From Nymphalis io (taxonomy: Eukaryota > Arthropoda > Insecta > Lepidoptera > Nymphalidae), in contig NC_065903.1 of assembly GCF_905147045.1 (NCBI RefSeq), positions 4,650,001 through 4,714,000 of the forward strand: a DNA stretch of 64,000 nt, read 5' to 3'. Shown piece by piece: positions 25,673 through 38,009 of the stretch; position 1 is the first letter of the stretch, and each line of letters starts with the position of its first letter. The translations under genes and the position numbers were made by a program. Under the pieces are notes generated by a model. It had not been told where the DNA came from, ran no database searches, and saw nothing but the letters and a program-made list of their open reading frames with translations.

Positions 25673-27237
25673 TTGACGTATAAACTGACATGGGTAATGT
25701 CAAAAGTCGGTTTTAACATAATTATATGAATGTAAAATAATTTTGAGTCGTAATTGGAATTATAATCCAGTTGTAAAACTGTGTACATTGCCCCAAAAAA
25801 TAATTACTCAGTCGAGTAATAGGAGTTAAATTAGTTAAGTTTTTGTTTATTCATTGTATGAATATTATGAGTATCACATTTCCTTTTATACATTGAGAAT
25901 TTCTTCTCAATGTAAATGATTCTCAGTTGCGCAAATGTCTCTTACAGCACAAATATCGTATACGCTACGTTACCCTAACGTATGACGCTCACACGTAATG
26001 TGAAAATTAGATAAAATTGAACGAGCCTTACTACAAAGTTACATAGTATTATTTATTACTGTTCAAAATCAATACTGACTTTAACATTTATCGTTTTGAT
26101 ATAACTAGATATAGTTAACATACATTAACGAAACGAAAGCAAAAAAACAGCAAGCTATAACTGGCTAACGTGGAACACGTCTCATAATTTGCGGGTGACG
26201 TGATAAACTATGGTGCTACTTGCATAGGACGGCCATAAATTCACGTGAACACTGATGCCTTCCTGCATTTGAGACTTTTTCCGCTACCAAAGCGTTTTCT
26301 AGATTGCATTCTTGTAAAGTAGCTCGTAAGGGCATGTATGTGCCGGCGATATAAATTTTATACTAGACTGCTCTGCGAAAATATTGCTAATATGACCGAT
26401 AACTTTAAGAGTACACTCTTGGTTCTGAAATATAAATACTTTTATATAATAATTACTTGAACACATTCATCATTTCAAATTTTGTCAGGTGATGGTTTCG
26501 CCGAAATTAAATTATATGTGCTATAATATTATAATTATGATGAATTATGAACGCTACATTAAAACTTGAATAGGTATTGAATTAAATAACCTTAATGTAC
26601 GGGTTGTACAGGGTTCGAGGGACTTGGTGAAATAAACTCAAAAACGTCTCAAAAAAAATCCTAATCCCCGAAATGGAACTTTCACATGGTGTAACTCACT
26701 TTTAATATATTTTATTATATAAGATTTTAAATATATAGTAATATTAATTATAGACTGATGAAAAAATAATAATTAAAAACTGAAATAATTAATAAGTTCA
26801 TAGACTTTCATTCTTATTAGAGTATTAGGTGCTGATTTTTTATAAAAATTAAAGGATAACACCTAACAATAAAAATAATAATATGGAATTTACAATCGAC
26901 AAGCTTAAGATAATCCCGATATTTTTGAAAAGAGCGTAAAAGGCTTATAATAAGATTAAATAAAGTCTTAGCATATCGCCATTCGGAATACCGATTCCGC
27001 TTTACGTTAGCTTAGCGGTAGCTTTACGTTTAATGTCTCTTATAAAATAACGATTTACAAATGCATATAAAGCAAAATAATTAAATTATATTTTGATATA
27101 ATTAATATGAATTTATTTTGACTGTTAAAATTTTATACTACTACTATGATAACTATAACTAAAATGAATACAATTTTGATGTGAAACTATTGACGCGTTT
27201 CGGGGGTAAGTACTCGTATGCCGTGACGGCAAACGGC

Positions 27238-27288
27238 ATGATGCTCTGGTATGCCGTCGTGCTCTCCACCGCAGCTCTCTTCTGCGTT
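27238..27288 (+). CDS. Possible signal-peptide-encoding first exon, gene unknown
   Basis: A short GC-rich, coding-like island in very AT-rich DNA. From ATG at 27238 it encodes MMLWYAVVLSTAALFCV, a typical signal-peptide shape, followed by a possible donor (GTAAAG) at 27289. An in-frame open stretch extends to 27467, but after the donor its codons become AT-rich and look intronic. A TATAAAA occurs about 200 bp upstream, near 27040. I cannot identify the gene or find a second exon in the window; it may be a relic or a chance frame. Confidence 0.3.
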
Positions 27289-27672
27289 GTAAAGAATAAT
27301 AAGAAAAATATATCTATTTTATTGTTTGGTATTAATTCTATGTTTTTATTTATTTTTCTCTATATTTATCGGTTTTCATTAATTATTATAAATTACGATT
27401 TCTATCTTTCAAATATTTTTTATCAAAGTGTGTTTTTAATAATAGCATATATATTTTTATCCTGAACATAATAAAACTGTTTAATAAAAAAATTACGCGC
27501 ACAACGTAAAAAATGTATTATCAATAAATACTTAATGCAAATGGCAGCAAATGGTGACTCACATTGTAAGAATTATGTTCCACTATGATAAAAACATTGG
27601 TGCCGAGACATTATTTTTAAATTATGATAAAAGTCTGAATTTAATAAAATTTTGAAGTTAGCTATTTACTTG

Positions 27673-27915
27673 GAGGTAGGTCTTTTACACAACCGTCTGG
27701 GTAGATACCAGCAAGTCACCACATTCTAGCACGAAACAACAATACTAGTAATGTAATCCAGCTTAAAGTGGGAGCCAGTGTAACTTTCTCAAGGTTGGTG
27801 GCACATTGATTATGTAAGGTAGTGGTATCATTTCTTACACTGACAGTATGTATGGGTGGTAGATCACTTATCAGGTGGCCCATTTGCCAGTTTGCCTACT
27901 TACAATAAATAAATA
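27673..27915 (+). repeat. SINE-B copy, diverged
   Basis: It retains 'ccgtctgggtagataccag', 'aaggttggtggcacattgat', 'gatcacttatcaggtggccc' and an A-rich AATAAATAAA tail, with many substitutions. It is among the older copies in the window. Confidence 0.7.
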
Positions 27916-27974
27916 AAAATATCTATTTATAAAGAAAGTATCAAGTTTTTTACTTTACAATTATATTTTTTTTT

Positions 27975-28275
27975 CATATTCGTCGGGAGGGCAAATGACT
28001 CTACTCCACCTGATGGTAAGTGGTAGTAGAGTTCAAACGCGACGACGGCCAGTACAGACGGGAAGAATGTTCTGCACTAGCCGCCTTCGCCTTGCCGGCC
28101 CGCAAGATGCCTCTTCACGCCTCGTTTGATGGAACCCGGGTTGTAAGAGGAGGGGAACACGTGAGCTGGTAAGGAATTCCATTTTTTGGAAGTGCGACAA
28201 AGAAAGGAGTTGCCAAATTTCTTTGTGCGCGATGGAATTGATGTCACAGTTAGGCGGTGACATTGAAAAAAAAAA
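27975..28275. repeat. GC-rich interspersed repeat fragment, family unknown
   Basis: A GC-rich stretch standing out from its AT-rich surroundings, beginning 'cgtcgggagggcaaatgact' and ending in a run of A. It has the look of a LINE or other transposon fragment, but I cannot name it. The minus-strand open frame inside it has no recognisable protein. Confidence 0.4.
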
Positions 28276-29446
28276 AGACAAAAACATTCACATTTGATAT
28301 AATTATAATAGTAATTATTTCTAGTGTATATTTTCTTATTAAAAAAACAACTGTTATGTTAAAGAAATTTACACTTATATTATAGACTCGTGACATACAC
28401 ACAAACAAACACACCCACTTTTATTAAAGTCAATTGAATATTTACAGCTTATAATAAACTTATTGTAGCCTAGTTCAATATACGTTAATATATCTTAAGA
28501 CTAGAATGTTGTGATCTCAGCCAAAAATATCAATTTATGCTAAAATCAAGGCAGTCAAAAAACTTTTATAATAAAATTCATTGCCACTACGAGGGGGTTC
28601 CTGGGCTACGGGAATAACTCTTATCGGTAACAACAATGATAAATATAATACTATAATCGATACGATTACCGCCCAATTATCACACTGCACAGCATCATCA
28701 TAATGCACATCACAAAGAAACTTATAACAACTTCCATCGCTAACATTACAGATAAGTTCAAACAAATTAATACAAAAATTACTGAATTTGAATGGAAAAA
28801 ATATATACAAACTAATAAACTATTAATTATATTCTTCTCACAAAAACAGGACAAATTTAAATATCATAAAATTAAATTTTCAGTGGCCACACAAAGATAT
28901 CAATTTTGCAAATCAACGCAAATACAAAGAAATAAATATTGTGTTAACAAATCTTATCAACATTATCTAAAATCTCTACTATCTTAAATAAATTTATTAC
29001 ATTCGAAATATCCGGTATCCATAGTAGTACATATGTGTCTATAATTGTATATAAGTGTTATATAAAAATATGACTGATACACTAAAATAATAAATTTGAT
29101 AACTTGTGATATTAGTATTAGTAGATTATTATAAATTCTACAAAACGATACGATAAGACAATTATATTATGTTTAAATGTTTTTTTAGTAAAGAGATAAT
29201 GTTCTATTAATACAAATGTTTTTTTTTATTTCAATACGTATCAAAGGAAGAGGATTTAGCAGTTTGCAGAAATCCTATTTCATAATATAATATAAAGGAT
29301 TACAAATTCAAAATAATCAATAGCGAAAACGTGATAAGATACGAGTTAAGATAATACCAGTAATCGATATTGAGGAGTAATGTTAGCATTTCCTTCTAGA
29401 TAGCAGCATGTTCAGTCGCACACATTGTAATAAGAGTTAACGTAAA

Positions 29447-32400
29447 ATGGAAAATGAACGAAAAACAGAGAGGCTCACGAAGAAGCACATTGCCAAGCTA
29501 CATGAAAAAATACAGTACAAATATGAAGAAATGCAAAGGAAACTAGAAAAATCTAAATCTATTGATTTTTTATCAAATATCAATGATGATTTCAAATTTC
29601 AAAATCGAAAGCCATTTGTTAGTGTTAATGATTTAACTAATGTTGACCAAGTGCAAAGGGATAACAGTGTGAGTGTAAATCGATCAAATTTATACGTAGA
29701 AACGAACGTCTTACAAGATAAACAAAAAGATGCCACTTTCGAAGACATATTATACAAAGAAGCAATCGTTACAGAATCTGATTCCATGACAAACACATGT
29801 GATAATTATAGTGAATATGAAAACGACTTTGAAAATGTATTTTTCAGTAAAGATTTCTTTAAAACGAGCCTTGAATCGTAAGTTTATTTTTATAATAATT
29901 TGCCATAAAAATTGCTTTAAAACTGCACAGTTTTTAAGCAATATTAAATTAATTAAAAATATATAATCTTAAGGTTAAACGAAGTTTCAAAAGAAAGCGA
30001 CGAATCTTCAGAATTAACACCACCCCCTAAGTCTATCCGTGATAGAATAGAATCAAGGCTCAAAAAGCGACAAAATGACGAAAAAGAAAAAAAGTGTAAA
30101 AGTAGAAGAAAAGAATCTCTTGAAAAAGTTGATAAAGTAAGTTTCCTTTGAGAAGGATTTTTAATTTTGTAACCTAAATTTCAATTAATCTTAACAATTA
30201 TGCACAAATTATAAAACTATTATTACTTTTATTATATTTATACTTACAAAAATTAACTTCAAATGTTGTCATGTAGAATTAAGTATTTTTGCAGTACATT
30301 TTATCCAACACATCAAAACATCGAATGTTAAAATTAATTAAAAAAAATAAAATAGCGACAGTCACCATTGCATTGATTGAAGTTACAGGCTTAGAAGAAG
30401 TAGTAGATGAAAAGTCACGCGTCTTATCATTCAGATTTAGGTATGTACCATAATAAAATGATCAGTAAGTAAAACATTCATTTTTGTCTCAAATATCATT
30501 CAATTGTTTTAGGCTAGGTGCAGAAAAGCGTAAATGCAAATTAGTTAAAAGCTTCAAAACAAAAGTGAAATTTCAAGAGCTATTTAATCTAAGTATGTAC
30601 GACGATGAAAATATTTTAGAAATATCTTTATGGGATAGAGATAGTTTTATGGGCAGGTAAAACTTAATTAATTTATGTAATTCAACCATCAAGTTGTTGA
30701 CATCGAAACGTAGCAAGCATTTGAAGTGTTTTTATTTTATGTTTTAGGTGTATTTTAGAATTATCACAAATAGAAAAAGAAAGAACTCATAAAATGTTAT
30801 TAAACTTAGATGGCGAATTTAGAAATATTCAAATATTTTTTCTTTTAACTATAAGTGGGACTACCTTAGGTAACACAGTATATGATGTTGACGAAAATGA
30901 AATAAAGAATAAAGAAAAAATAATGAAAAATAAATATGTAAGTTAAAATTTCTGTATCCTGTTTTTTTTTTTTTTGTTTCTTAATATTAAAACGATATTT
31001 TATTCAGAACTAAGGAGTAAAATCACTTTTTACATTTTACCAATGATTCTTTGCAGGCTTGGTATCGTTTTTATGATCAATTCAAAAATATTGGTATCCT
31101 GGCCATAGTTATATATGGAGCGAAAGGCTTATCAGCGCAAGATTGTTATTGTGTTGTTCATCTAAATAATGAAAGAATACAAACGCAAACTGATTATAAA
31201 ACAAACGACCCTAGTTGGATGAAAATAATATCAATGTATGATCTTCCTTGTATGATTTTTTTAAATTATTTTAACTTTTAAAAATAGGGATACTTTTATA
31301 GAAAGGGAAAACTTAAATTGTATATTATTTCAGTATGGTAACTGACATCACTTCAATTCTAGAAGTCTCAGTTTTCGATGAGAAAAAATCTGAAGAAGTT
31401 GGTAAAATTTCAATTCCATTGCTTAATATAAGACCGGGAAAGAAATGGTACGCACTCAAGGATAGTACACTTAAAGAAAAAGCGAAAGGCAATAATGCAA
31501 GAATTTTATTAGAAATGAATGTCATTTGGAATATCGTAAGTAAATATATTTAGAGTACTTTTAAATTAATTGGATAAGATAAAATTCCTCATAAGTAAAG
31601 TGGTACTTTACCTACATATATGATGTAATAGAACAAATAACAGATAGATAACATTAAAACCAAAGTTCCATTATCTATATCTTATTGATCTACAAGATTT
31701 ATATTAGATGGTAAGTTTAAATATAGTCAACCAAACTAGCATGTAACAGTCGAACGTAATAAAAAAATCTCAGATCTTTAAAACGAGTAACTTAAATCTC
31801 TTTAAGAAAAGTATCCACTTGTATGGTTGATAACCCAGGAACGCAAAATATAATCATTCATTGAATTTATATTATTTATCGATAACAGAAATATTCAGTT
31901 CTCCAAACACTTTGTGTTAATGCAACAATTTAGTGATATAAATCATGTGTTTTTTTTAATCTGAAGATAAAAGCTGCAGCTCGTGTCATAAATCCAAAAG
32001 AGATAAATTATTTATTAACAGACGAAAAATTGGATAGGCATGTTTTCGCAAGGAATTTATCGAGAGCTAAAGCTGTTTCTGCATGGATTGTATATGCTTT
32101 TAATATTATAAAGTAAGTTGTTTCCTCTTTACTCTACTTCATAACCCTCAAGTATCAACTAATAATGTCGCTTATAATCATTCACTAAATATGTAAATAT
32201 TTTGTTGGCATTGTTTTAAATAGATACTTTAGAGTATCAATTAGAAATTAGAAATAACAAAAAATATATAATATTATGAATCATGAATGCAAGACAGGTA
32301 GCAGAAACTAGTGGACCATAAAGAACGATGTGATATTCAATAAAATATAATAATAATAAAATCCTGGGACATTTTTCACACACGGCCATCTGATCCCAAA

Positions 32401-35400
32401 TTAAGCTTATACAAAGCTTGTGCTATGGAAACCAGACAACTGATATACTACATATACTACTTTTCTTTTGTAAATACATACTTATATATATAATTACACC
32501 CAGACTCAGGACAAACAGACACGTTCATGCACACAAATGTCTGTCCTGGGTGGGAATCGAACCCACAACCTTCGGCGTGAAAAGGCAATCTACCGACCAC
32601 GCTAACCGGCTCGTCGAAACATGTATCCATCATAATAAAATAGGCCTTCATTTTTATAAAAAACGAAACGAAATAATTTTCCGAACACCCATCGACCCGT
32701 GTAGTGGACATAAATAATAACTTGGCATTCATTTGTAGGTTTAAAATTATTGGAAGTCTCTCCATCGAATTCTTATAATGACTGCGCTAGTTTGGACGAC
32801 ACTTCATACTGACATTTATTTCAGAACTTGTTTCGCATGGGAATCACGAAAAGCTAATACAATAGCATTGTTAATATGGATACCATTTTGTTTATACGCT
32901 AAAATGTGGATGCTACCTCTGCTGCTGTTAATTCCATTTATTTGGTACAAGCCTGAGCATGGTAAGCAGCTTCTTTTTAATTTAAATGTACTATATATTC
33001 TTTTTATCTATTTATTTAGAAGTTTGAAAATCATTCATAAGATATTTCTTTAACAGGAACGGAGAAGAATCGGTTGCAAGTATATTCCAAGAATGAGAAG
33101 GTAATTGATTCATGATTAATCGGTTGCGTAGTGAAGTTTTTTATTCATCTCCATCCATGTCGTAATATAAATTCCTCTCTTCTTATGCATGTCATCACAC
33201 AGTTGATCTGTTTTAGTGGTGGTAGGGGCTTTGAGCATGCTCGTCTGGGTAGGTACCACCCACTCATCATTCTACCGCTAAACAGCAGTACTTGGTATTG
33301 TTGAATTCCGGTTTGAAGGGTGAGTGAGCCGACGTAATTACAGGCACAAGAGACATAACGTCACATCTTAGTTCCCAAGGTTAGTGGCGCATTGGCGATG
33401 TAAGCGATGTTTAACATTTCTTACAATGTCAATGTCTATGGGCGTTGACCACTTACCATCAGGTGGCCCATTTGCTACTCCGCCTACCTATACTATAAAA
33501 AAAAACTTCCTCAAACGATAACATATTCACTTTTTCACGAAGTGATTTTATTTATAAGTAATCTCCCGAATCCATTAATAAAATAAAACATTAAAAATTT
33601 TTTATAATTATATATACATATTTAAAAAAATTAACACCACGCGACTTCGCTAGATATGGATGCTACATCACGCGTCATCGCAATTTTTTATATATATTTT
33701 TTAAATTTTAGGATGATAAGAACGTGTCCTTAAGACAAAAAATAAACAGCCTCCAAGAAATTCTTATCTCAATACAAAATATAATAGGAAAATTCGCAAG
33801 TACTGGAGAAAGTATTAAAAAGTAAGCTTTTCTTTTTCTTTGAACATTATTATAATATTATTATTGTTGATTTCTTAATGGTTTTTTTTTCTTTTCAGTT
33901 TGTTTAACTTTACGGTTCCATTTGTTAGTTTCTTGGCAATATTCTTTATTATAGTAATAACATTTGTAATGTATTTGATACCGTTTAACTACATCTGCAT
34001 TATATGGGGTAAGCAATTCATTATTTAGATAACGATTAGTGTCAAAACCCAAACTATAGAGGGCATTTTAATCAATTGAATAAAGCTTTCATTGTGTTGT
34101 TTATTAAGATCTTAACTCTGTCATATTTATTTATTGCTTTTTAGGAATACATAAATTTACAAAAAAAATTTTAATACCAAATAGGATACCGCATAATGAA
34201 ATACTTGATTTGCTGTCTAGAGTTCCTGATGACGAGACTTTGGTAAGTAATTCTATATTTATTACAGAAATTAAAAAAAATATTATCTTAGAAAATATAT
34301 TCTATATTAGACATATTATAATCGTAAACCAGACAGCTTTTAAAAATAACTGCTTAAATAAAAAAGTACATTTAAAAAACAAAATGTCAAAAATATATAA
34401 TTTTCTTATGGAGTCACTACTCCGATCCTGCGGTCGAAAAACCGGCCACCTTACCTACCTTGTCGAAGAATCTAAACTGGCCTTATCAACAAACCAATGC
34501 ATATCATAAAATTTTATTATTAAGTACATGAGCATCAAAAATTGTCATATATTTTTTCTTATGTTACTAGAAGTTAAGCTTAGCATTTTTTTGGACACTT
34601 TCATGGTATTTTCTATTTGTAAACTTTAAGCTTTCGCGAAGTACCTATATAAAAGCCGAGATGGCCCTGTGGAAAAGCCGAGATGGCCCTGTGGTAAGAA
34701 CGCGTGAATCTTAACCGATGATCGTGGGTTCAAACCCGGGCAAGCACCACTGAATTTTCATGTGCTTAATTTGTGATTATAATTCATCTCGTGCTTTACG
34801 GTGAAGGAAAACATCGTGAGGAAACCTGCATGTGTCTAATTTCACTGAAGTTCTGCCACATGTGAATTCTACCAACCCGCATTGGAGCAGCGTGGTGGAA
34901 TAAGCTCCAAACCTTCTCCTCAAAAAGAGGAGAGGAGGCCTTTAGCCCAGCAGTGGGACATTCACAGGCTGTTATGGAAGTACCTATATTATACATTTGT
35001 ATATGTCACCGTAATATTGTTAGGACTAACATGTACTTAATTTTTGAATGCTTACAGTCTGGCTGGATTTATTATAAACTTTAAATTATCCCGAAACATA
35101 TATATTTATTATCATTATTATCGCTGTATAAAAATATTTATCTTATTTTGACGTTTCAACTGTAACTCGTCAAGGTCACGAATAAACTGAAACCGCGTTC
35201 CCCCGAGCATGGGTCGAGGTTTACCTCCATTTCACTTTTTCGGATATTTTTTTTCTAGGAAAACGGATATTTTTTTAAAGGAAAACGAACATATACATAT
35301 GTACGAGATGCACGTTATTTACCAATATCAATTGAAAAATAAAATAATATTAATGGACGTCTGAGAAATTTAAAATTTTTAGTACAATAAGTACTTTGTT

Positions 35401-35806
35401 ATAGTACCTAGTTAAAGAATAATAATAAGAAATAGACAGAAAGATTTTAATGTTAATAAAATAATTTAATCAGTTTCCTGTTCCGAGGATATCTGGCTTA
35501 TTTTGTTTGCTTATATTCGGTACTGTACATAATAAACATTGTGTGCGAATCGATGACACTGAATGTTTTTCGATCGCGTTTATAATCTTTACAGTAATTA
35601 TCTTTGAAGTAATTTATTTTTAGGCATATTCACTATTTTACATTAGTTTTAAGATTTAGTCATATATTTTTTAGAAGTTTCAGAGACAGTCGGTCAATAT
35701 TTATATTAATATACACTTAATAAAATCAAATAAAATCTACACTCTTTTTTTTCAGATGGAATGTGAAGAATTACCTTTAGGTGACGTTTCAGAAGATGAC
35801 TATTAA
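29447..35806 (+). CDS. Divergent MCTP-like protein (C2 domains plus two membrane segments, 716 aa)
   Basis: Exons: 29447-29877, 29974-30136, 30295-30440, 30513-30656, 30748-30937, 31057-31235, 31334-31535, 31967-32112, 32825-32961, 33057-33100, 33712-33821, 33899-34008, 34145-34242, 35756-35806; total 2151 bp, in frame. Residues 1-198 are charged and low-complexity. A first C2-like fold covers about 210-340 (LEISLWDRDSFMGR). A second covers about 359-485 (GILAIVIYGAKGL, CVVHLNNERIQTQT, ILEVSVFDE, VGKISIPLL), matching the last C2 of MCTPs. It is followed by the MCTP linker (VFARNLSRAK...AW) and two hydrophobic segments (about 545-575 and 634-668) around an ER-loop-like region, ending LLSRVPDDETL and a short acidic tail. 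MCTPs are ER/vesicle membrane proteins with Ca2+-binding C2 domains. Here the second C2 lacks the usual Asp pattern and I find only two C2s, so it is a divergent family member. Confidence 0.88.
32362..32620 (-). repeat. SINE-C copy in MCTP intron
   Basis: Antisense copy with a tRNA-like head at the right (on the minus strand GGTTCGATTCC), the body, and an (ATT)n tail at the left (32346-32361). It is very similar to the copy at 61589-61840. It lies between the exons at 31967 and 32825. Confidence 0.8.
33216..33505 (+). repeat. SINE-B copy, near full length, in MCTP intron
   Basis: It starts at 'gtggtggtaggggctttgag', contains 'gtctgggtaggtaccaccca', 'gaagggtgagtgagccg' and 'cttaccatcaggtggcccat', and ends in a run of A. 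It lies between the exons at 33057 and 33712. Confidence 0.85.
34638..34989 (+). repeat. Full-length SINE-A with 13-bp target duplication, in last MCTP intron
   Basis: The element 34651-34976 lies between copies of 'gaagtacctatat' (34638-34650 and 34977-34989). Its first 22 bp (the A-box region, 'aaaagccgagatggccctgt' plus gg) are repeated in tandem (34651-34672 and 34673-34694). The rest is close to the family consensus, so this is a relatively young insertion. Confidence 0.9.
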
Positions 35807-35931
35807 GAGGGGGTAAAAAGTGAAATAGCTTCTATTTATGGTGTGTGGGTAAATCCAGTTCAAGGTTAAACATAAAATATTGTATATAAATTACATTATA
35901 AAAAGTTTGTGCTTGATCAAAATTATCAAAG

Positions 35932-35937
35932 AATAAA
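35932..35937 (+). terminator. Candidate poly(A) signal of the MCTP gene
   Basis: AATAAA lies 126 bp after the stop codon, the first such hexamer downstream. Position and sequence only; no cleavage site is visible. Confidence 0.4.
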
Positions 35938-36798
35938 ATTTTCTCGATATAAAAAAAAACATGAAATGTCCTCATAAATGTTCACAAAAATAATGCTGTG
36001 GGTGATCGAGATGAAAATTGGATAAATAATTAAATATATACTAAATCTAGGGATGTCTTTTGGGTATTTTCGTTTCATTTTTTTAATTATAAAAAGCTTT
36101 TCGCGCTGACAACATTTTCATACCAAAAAAAATTGACAGCGCTTAATTAATTATTATATATTAGTTTGAAGATATACCATATGCTTCGGACTAATTTGTA
36201 AAATACATATGTGCAACACGAAAAAGATAATTAAATAGAACATTGCCGGTCGATGTAGATCCGATCGGGCATCGAGAGGGTCGTGTTAAAGACGTGCGGA
36301 AAAATCTAAAATTTCGCTGGCTTTTAAAGTGATCTGAATTAATTAATTATTATAGAAAATATTATGACTAATATTTGTATATTAGGTAATCTAAATCGAC
36401 TAATGTGCTGTTATCTACTACTATATACATTCTTCATTATGACAACAACATGAATTGTTGTAAAAAATCTGTATATGTAATCTTGCTTTATAATTGTACA
36501 AATGTTTTTTTTAAAATAAAAATTAATGTGAATTGATTTGGGTAAGTGTGTGCGAATGAGAAATAAAAAGTTTAATATATTTATATTGTAATTCCTACTT
36601 CCCTACGTATGTATACGCCCAGAGATTATTATTTTAATAGCCTTAGAGTTTAATAATTATTCATACACTAGACTCATTTAGATATCTTTACTTAAAATTA
36701 ACTTTATTATGATGTTTTTATGTTTTGTTTTTATGATAGCTATAAACGTATTATTTCGATTTCAATTTTACCCATACTACAAATTATAAAAGTATATA

Positions 36799-37090
36799 AT
36801 AGCCTGTAAATGTCCCATTGCTGCAACCGCGGCAAGCTACCGACACATACAGGTTTGCTCACCATGTTTTCCTTCATCACCGATTCATTTAGAAAATAAA
36901 AAAAACAGTAGCAAAAAATGGCTAAATATGAAAGGCTGTCTTTACAAGACCTGCTGCCGCTGTTGGCATGTGCCTTGGCCATAGATTAAATACGCCACTG
37001 ATTACAAACACAAATTAAGCACATTAAAAATCAGTGATATGACTCTTGATCTGAATTTTAACTCAATTATCATTCATATGTTCTAATGTA
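36799..37090 (-). repeat. SINE-A copy, degraded and interrupted
   Basis: Antisense 3' part at 36799-36895 ('atagcctgtaaatgtcccat', 'aggtttgctcaccatgtttt') and head-proximal part at 36998-37090 ('acaaattaagcacattaaaa'). About 100 bp of unrelated sequence separates them. Confidence 0.6.
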
Positions 37091-37574
37091 AGAACAATGT
37101 AATTATTTATGATAAATAAAAAACATATAAATATTGACATAAATGTTTTTAAAAATAGAACAACTTCTCCGCCAAAAATGTTTTTTATTTCTTTTAAACT
37201 GTCTGCAGGTGATGACTGCCAGTTAGATATATAATATTTTTGTTAACGGTCAGCACTTTTCGAGACAGTGATAAAATCCTTGAAACAATTTGTTTTCGAA
37301 GTAAAAGGCAAGTCATGGTTTGTTAATTGTGAGTTGCATAGGTAGGAAACACAACGAGGAGAACATCAAAGTCTAGATTTTATTATACAAATAAAAAGAC
37401 TGGACAAAAAACCAAATTGCCGTAACTGAAAAACCCAATCGAGTACGGTTTTTATACAAACAATGATACATAATCTCTTATTGCAGACATTTTAACAAAA
37501 CATTTTCCGCAATTATTTGTATAAAGGATTTTAAGCAAGTGAATTCATATTAACATATTTTGTTAGTAGCTTCC

Positions 37575-37695
37575 GTCCGCGGCTTTGCGTCTGAAGGGGG
37601 CTTAGGCCCGTTAGGTCCTTTTTTGAGCCCCAGATAACGTGCGTGCGTGATGATCGCTAGAGTAGTTAAGACATAAAAGCGTAACAAACAAAGTC
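37575..37695. repeat. Interspersed module ('...gcgtaacaaacaaa'), copy 1
   Basis: Shares with 59989-60094 and 41450-41560 the order 'acgtgcgtgcgtgatgatcg', 'agtagttaagac' and 'aaagcgtaacaaacaaa'. It is probably the end of a dispersed transposon, but the family is not recognised. Confidence 0.4.
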
Positions 37696-38009
37696 GATTT
37701 CGTGTTTAAAATATTAGTTAGAATGAATTAGAAATTGCATCAGATAGATAATACCTATTCAAAATTATGTTGACCAGCTTGAATTTAATAACCGTCGATG
37801 AAATTTCATCAAAATTCATAAATCAACTGAGACTGATCAATTGTACGTCATAACTGATAAATAATGACGTCAATACACTTGTGGCAAATTACTGTTCATA
37901 AAGTGTACATGTAATAAGATCAGTCATTGTAACGAAGTATTGCTTGAACTGAGACTAAAAGGAAATATCGTTTCGAAATTTAAAAAAAAAATCACATGTT
38001 AATTTCATT

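Larger units (their letters stand above)
21095..29446. other. Gene-poor repeat-rich region
   Basis: The stretch between the RTE-like LINE and the MCTP gene. It holds R1-like debris (21440-22480), SINE fragments, a large palindrome (24181-25093), a possible signal-peptide exon (27238-27288), a degraded SINE-B and a GC-rich repeat near 28000. Between these, 22500-23280, 25100-25560, 25700-27150 and 28290-29440 are AT-rich with nothing I can support as a gene. Confidence 0.6.
35807..38009. other. Intergenic region after MCTP
   Basis: AT-rich DNA with the MCTP 3' UTR, a broken antisense SINE-A (36799-37090) and one copy of a short interspersed module (37575-37695). I see no gene. Confidence 0.6.

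Noticed and set aside
29599..29941. Minus-strand frames at the MCTP first exon
   Set aside because: Shadows of exon 29447-29877, which joins in frame to thirteen further exons.
32418..32765. 99- and 102-residue frames on both strands
   Set aside because: They lie mostly in the SINE-C copy and AT-rich intron of the MCTP gene; no family resemblance and no splice support.
34673..34745. Possible tRNA gene in the SINE-A head
   Set aside because: The head is repeated in many SINE copies in the window and lies between target duplications, so it is a retroposon promoter.
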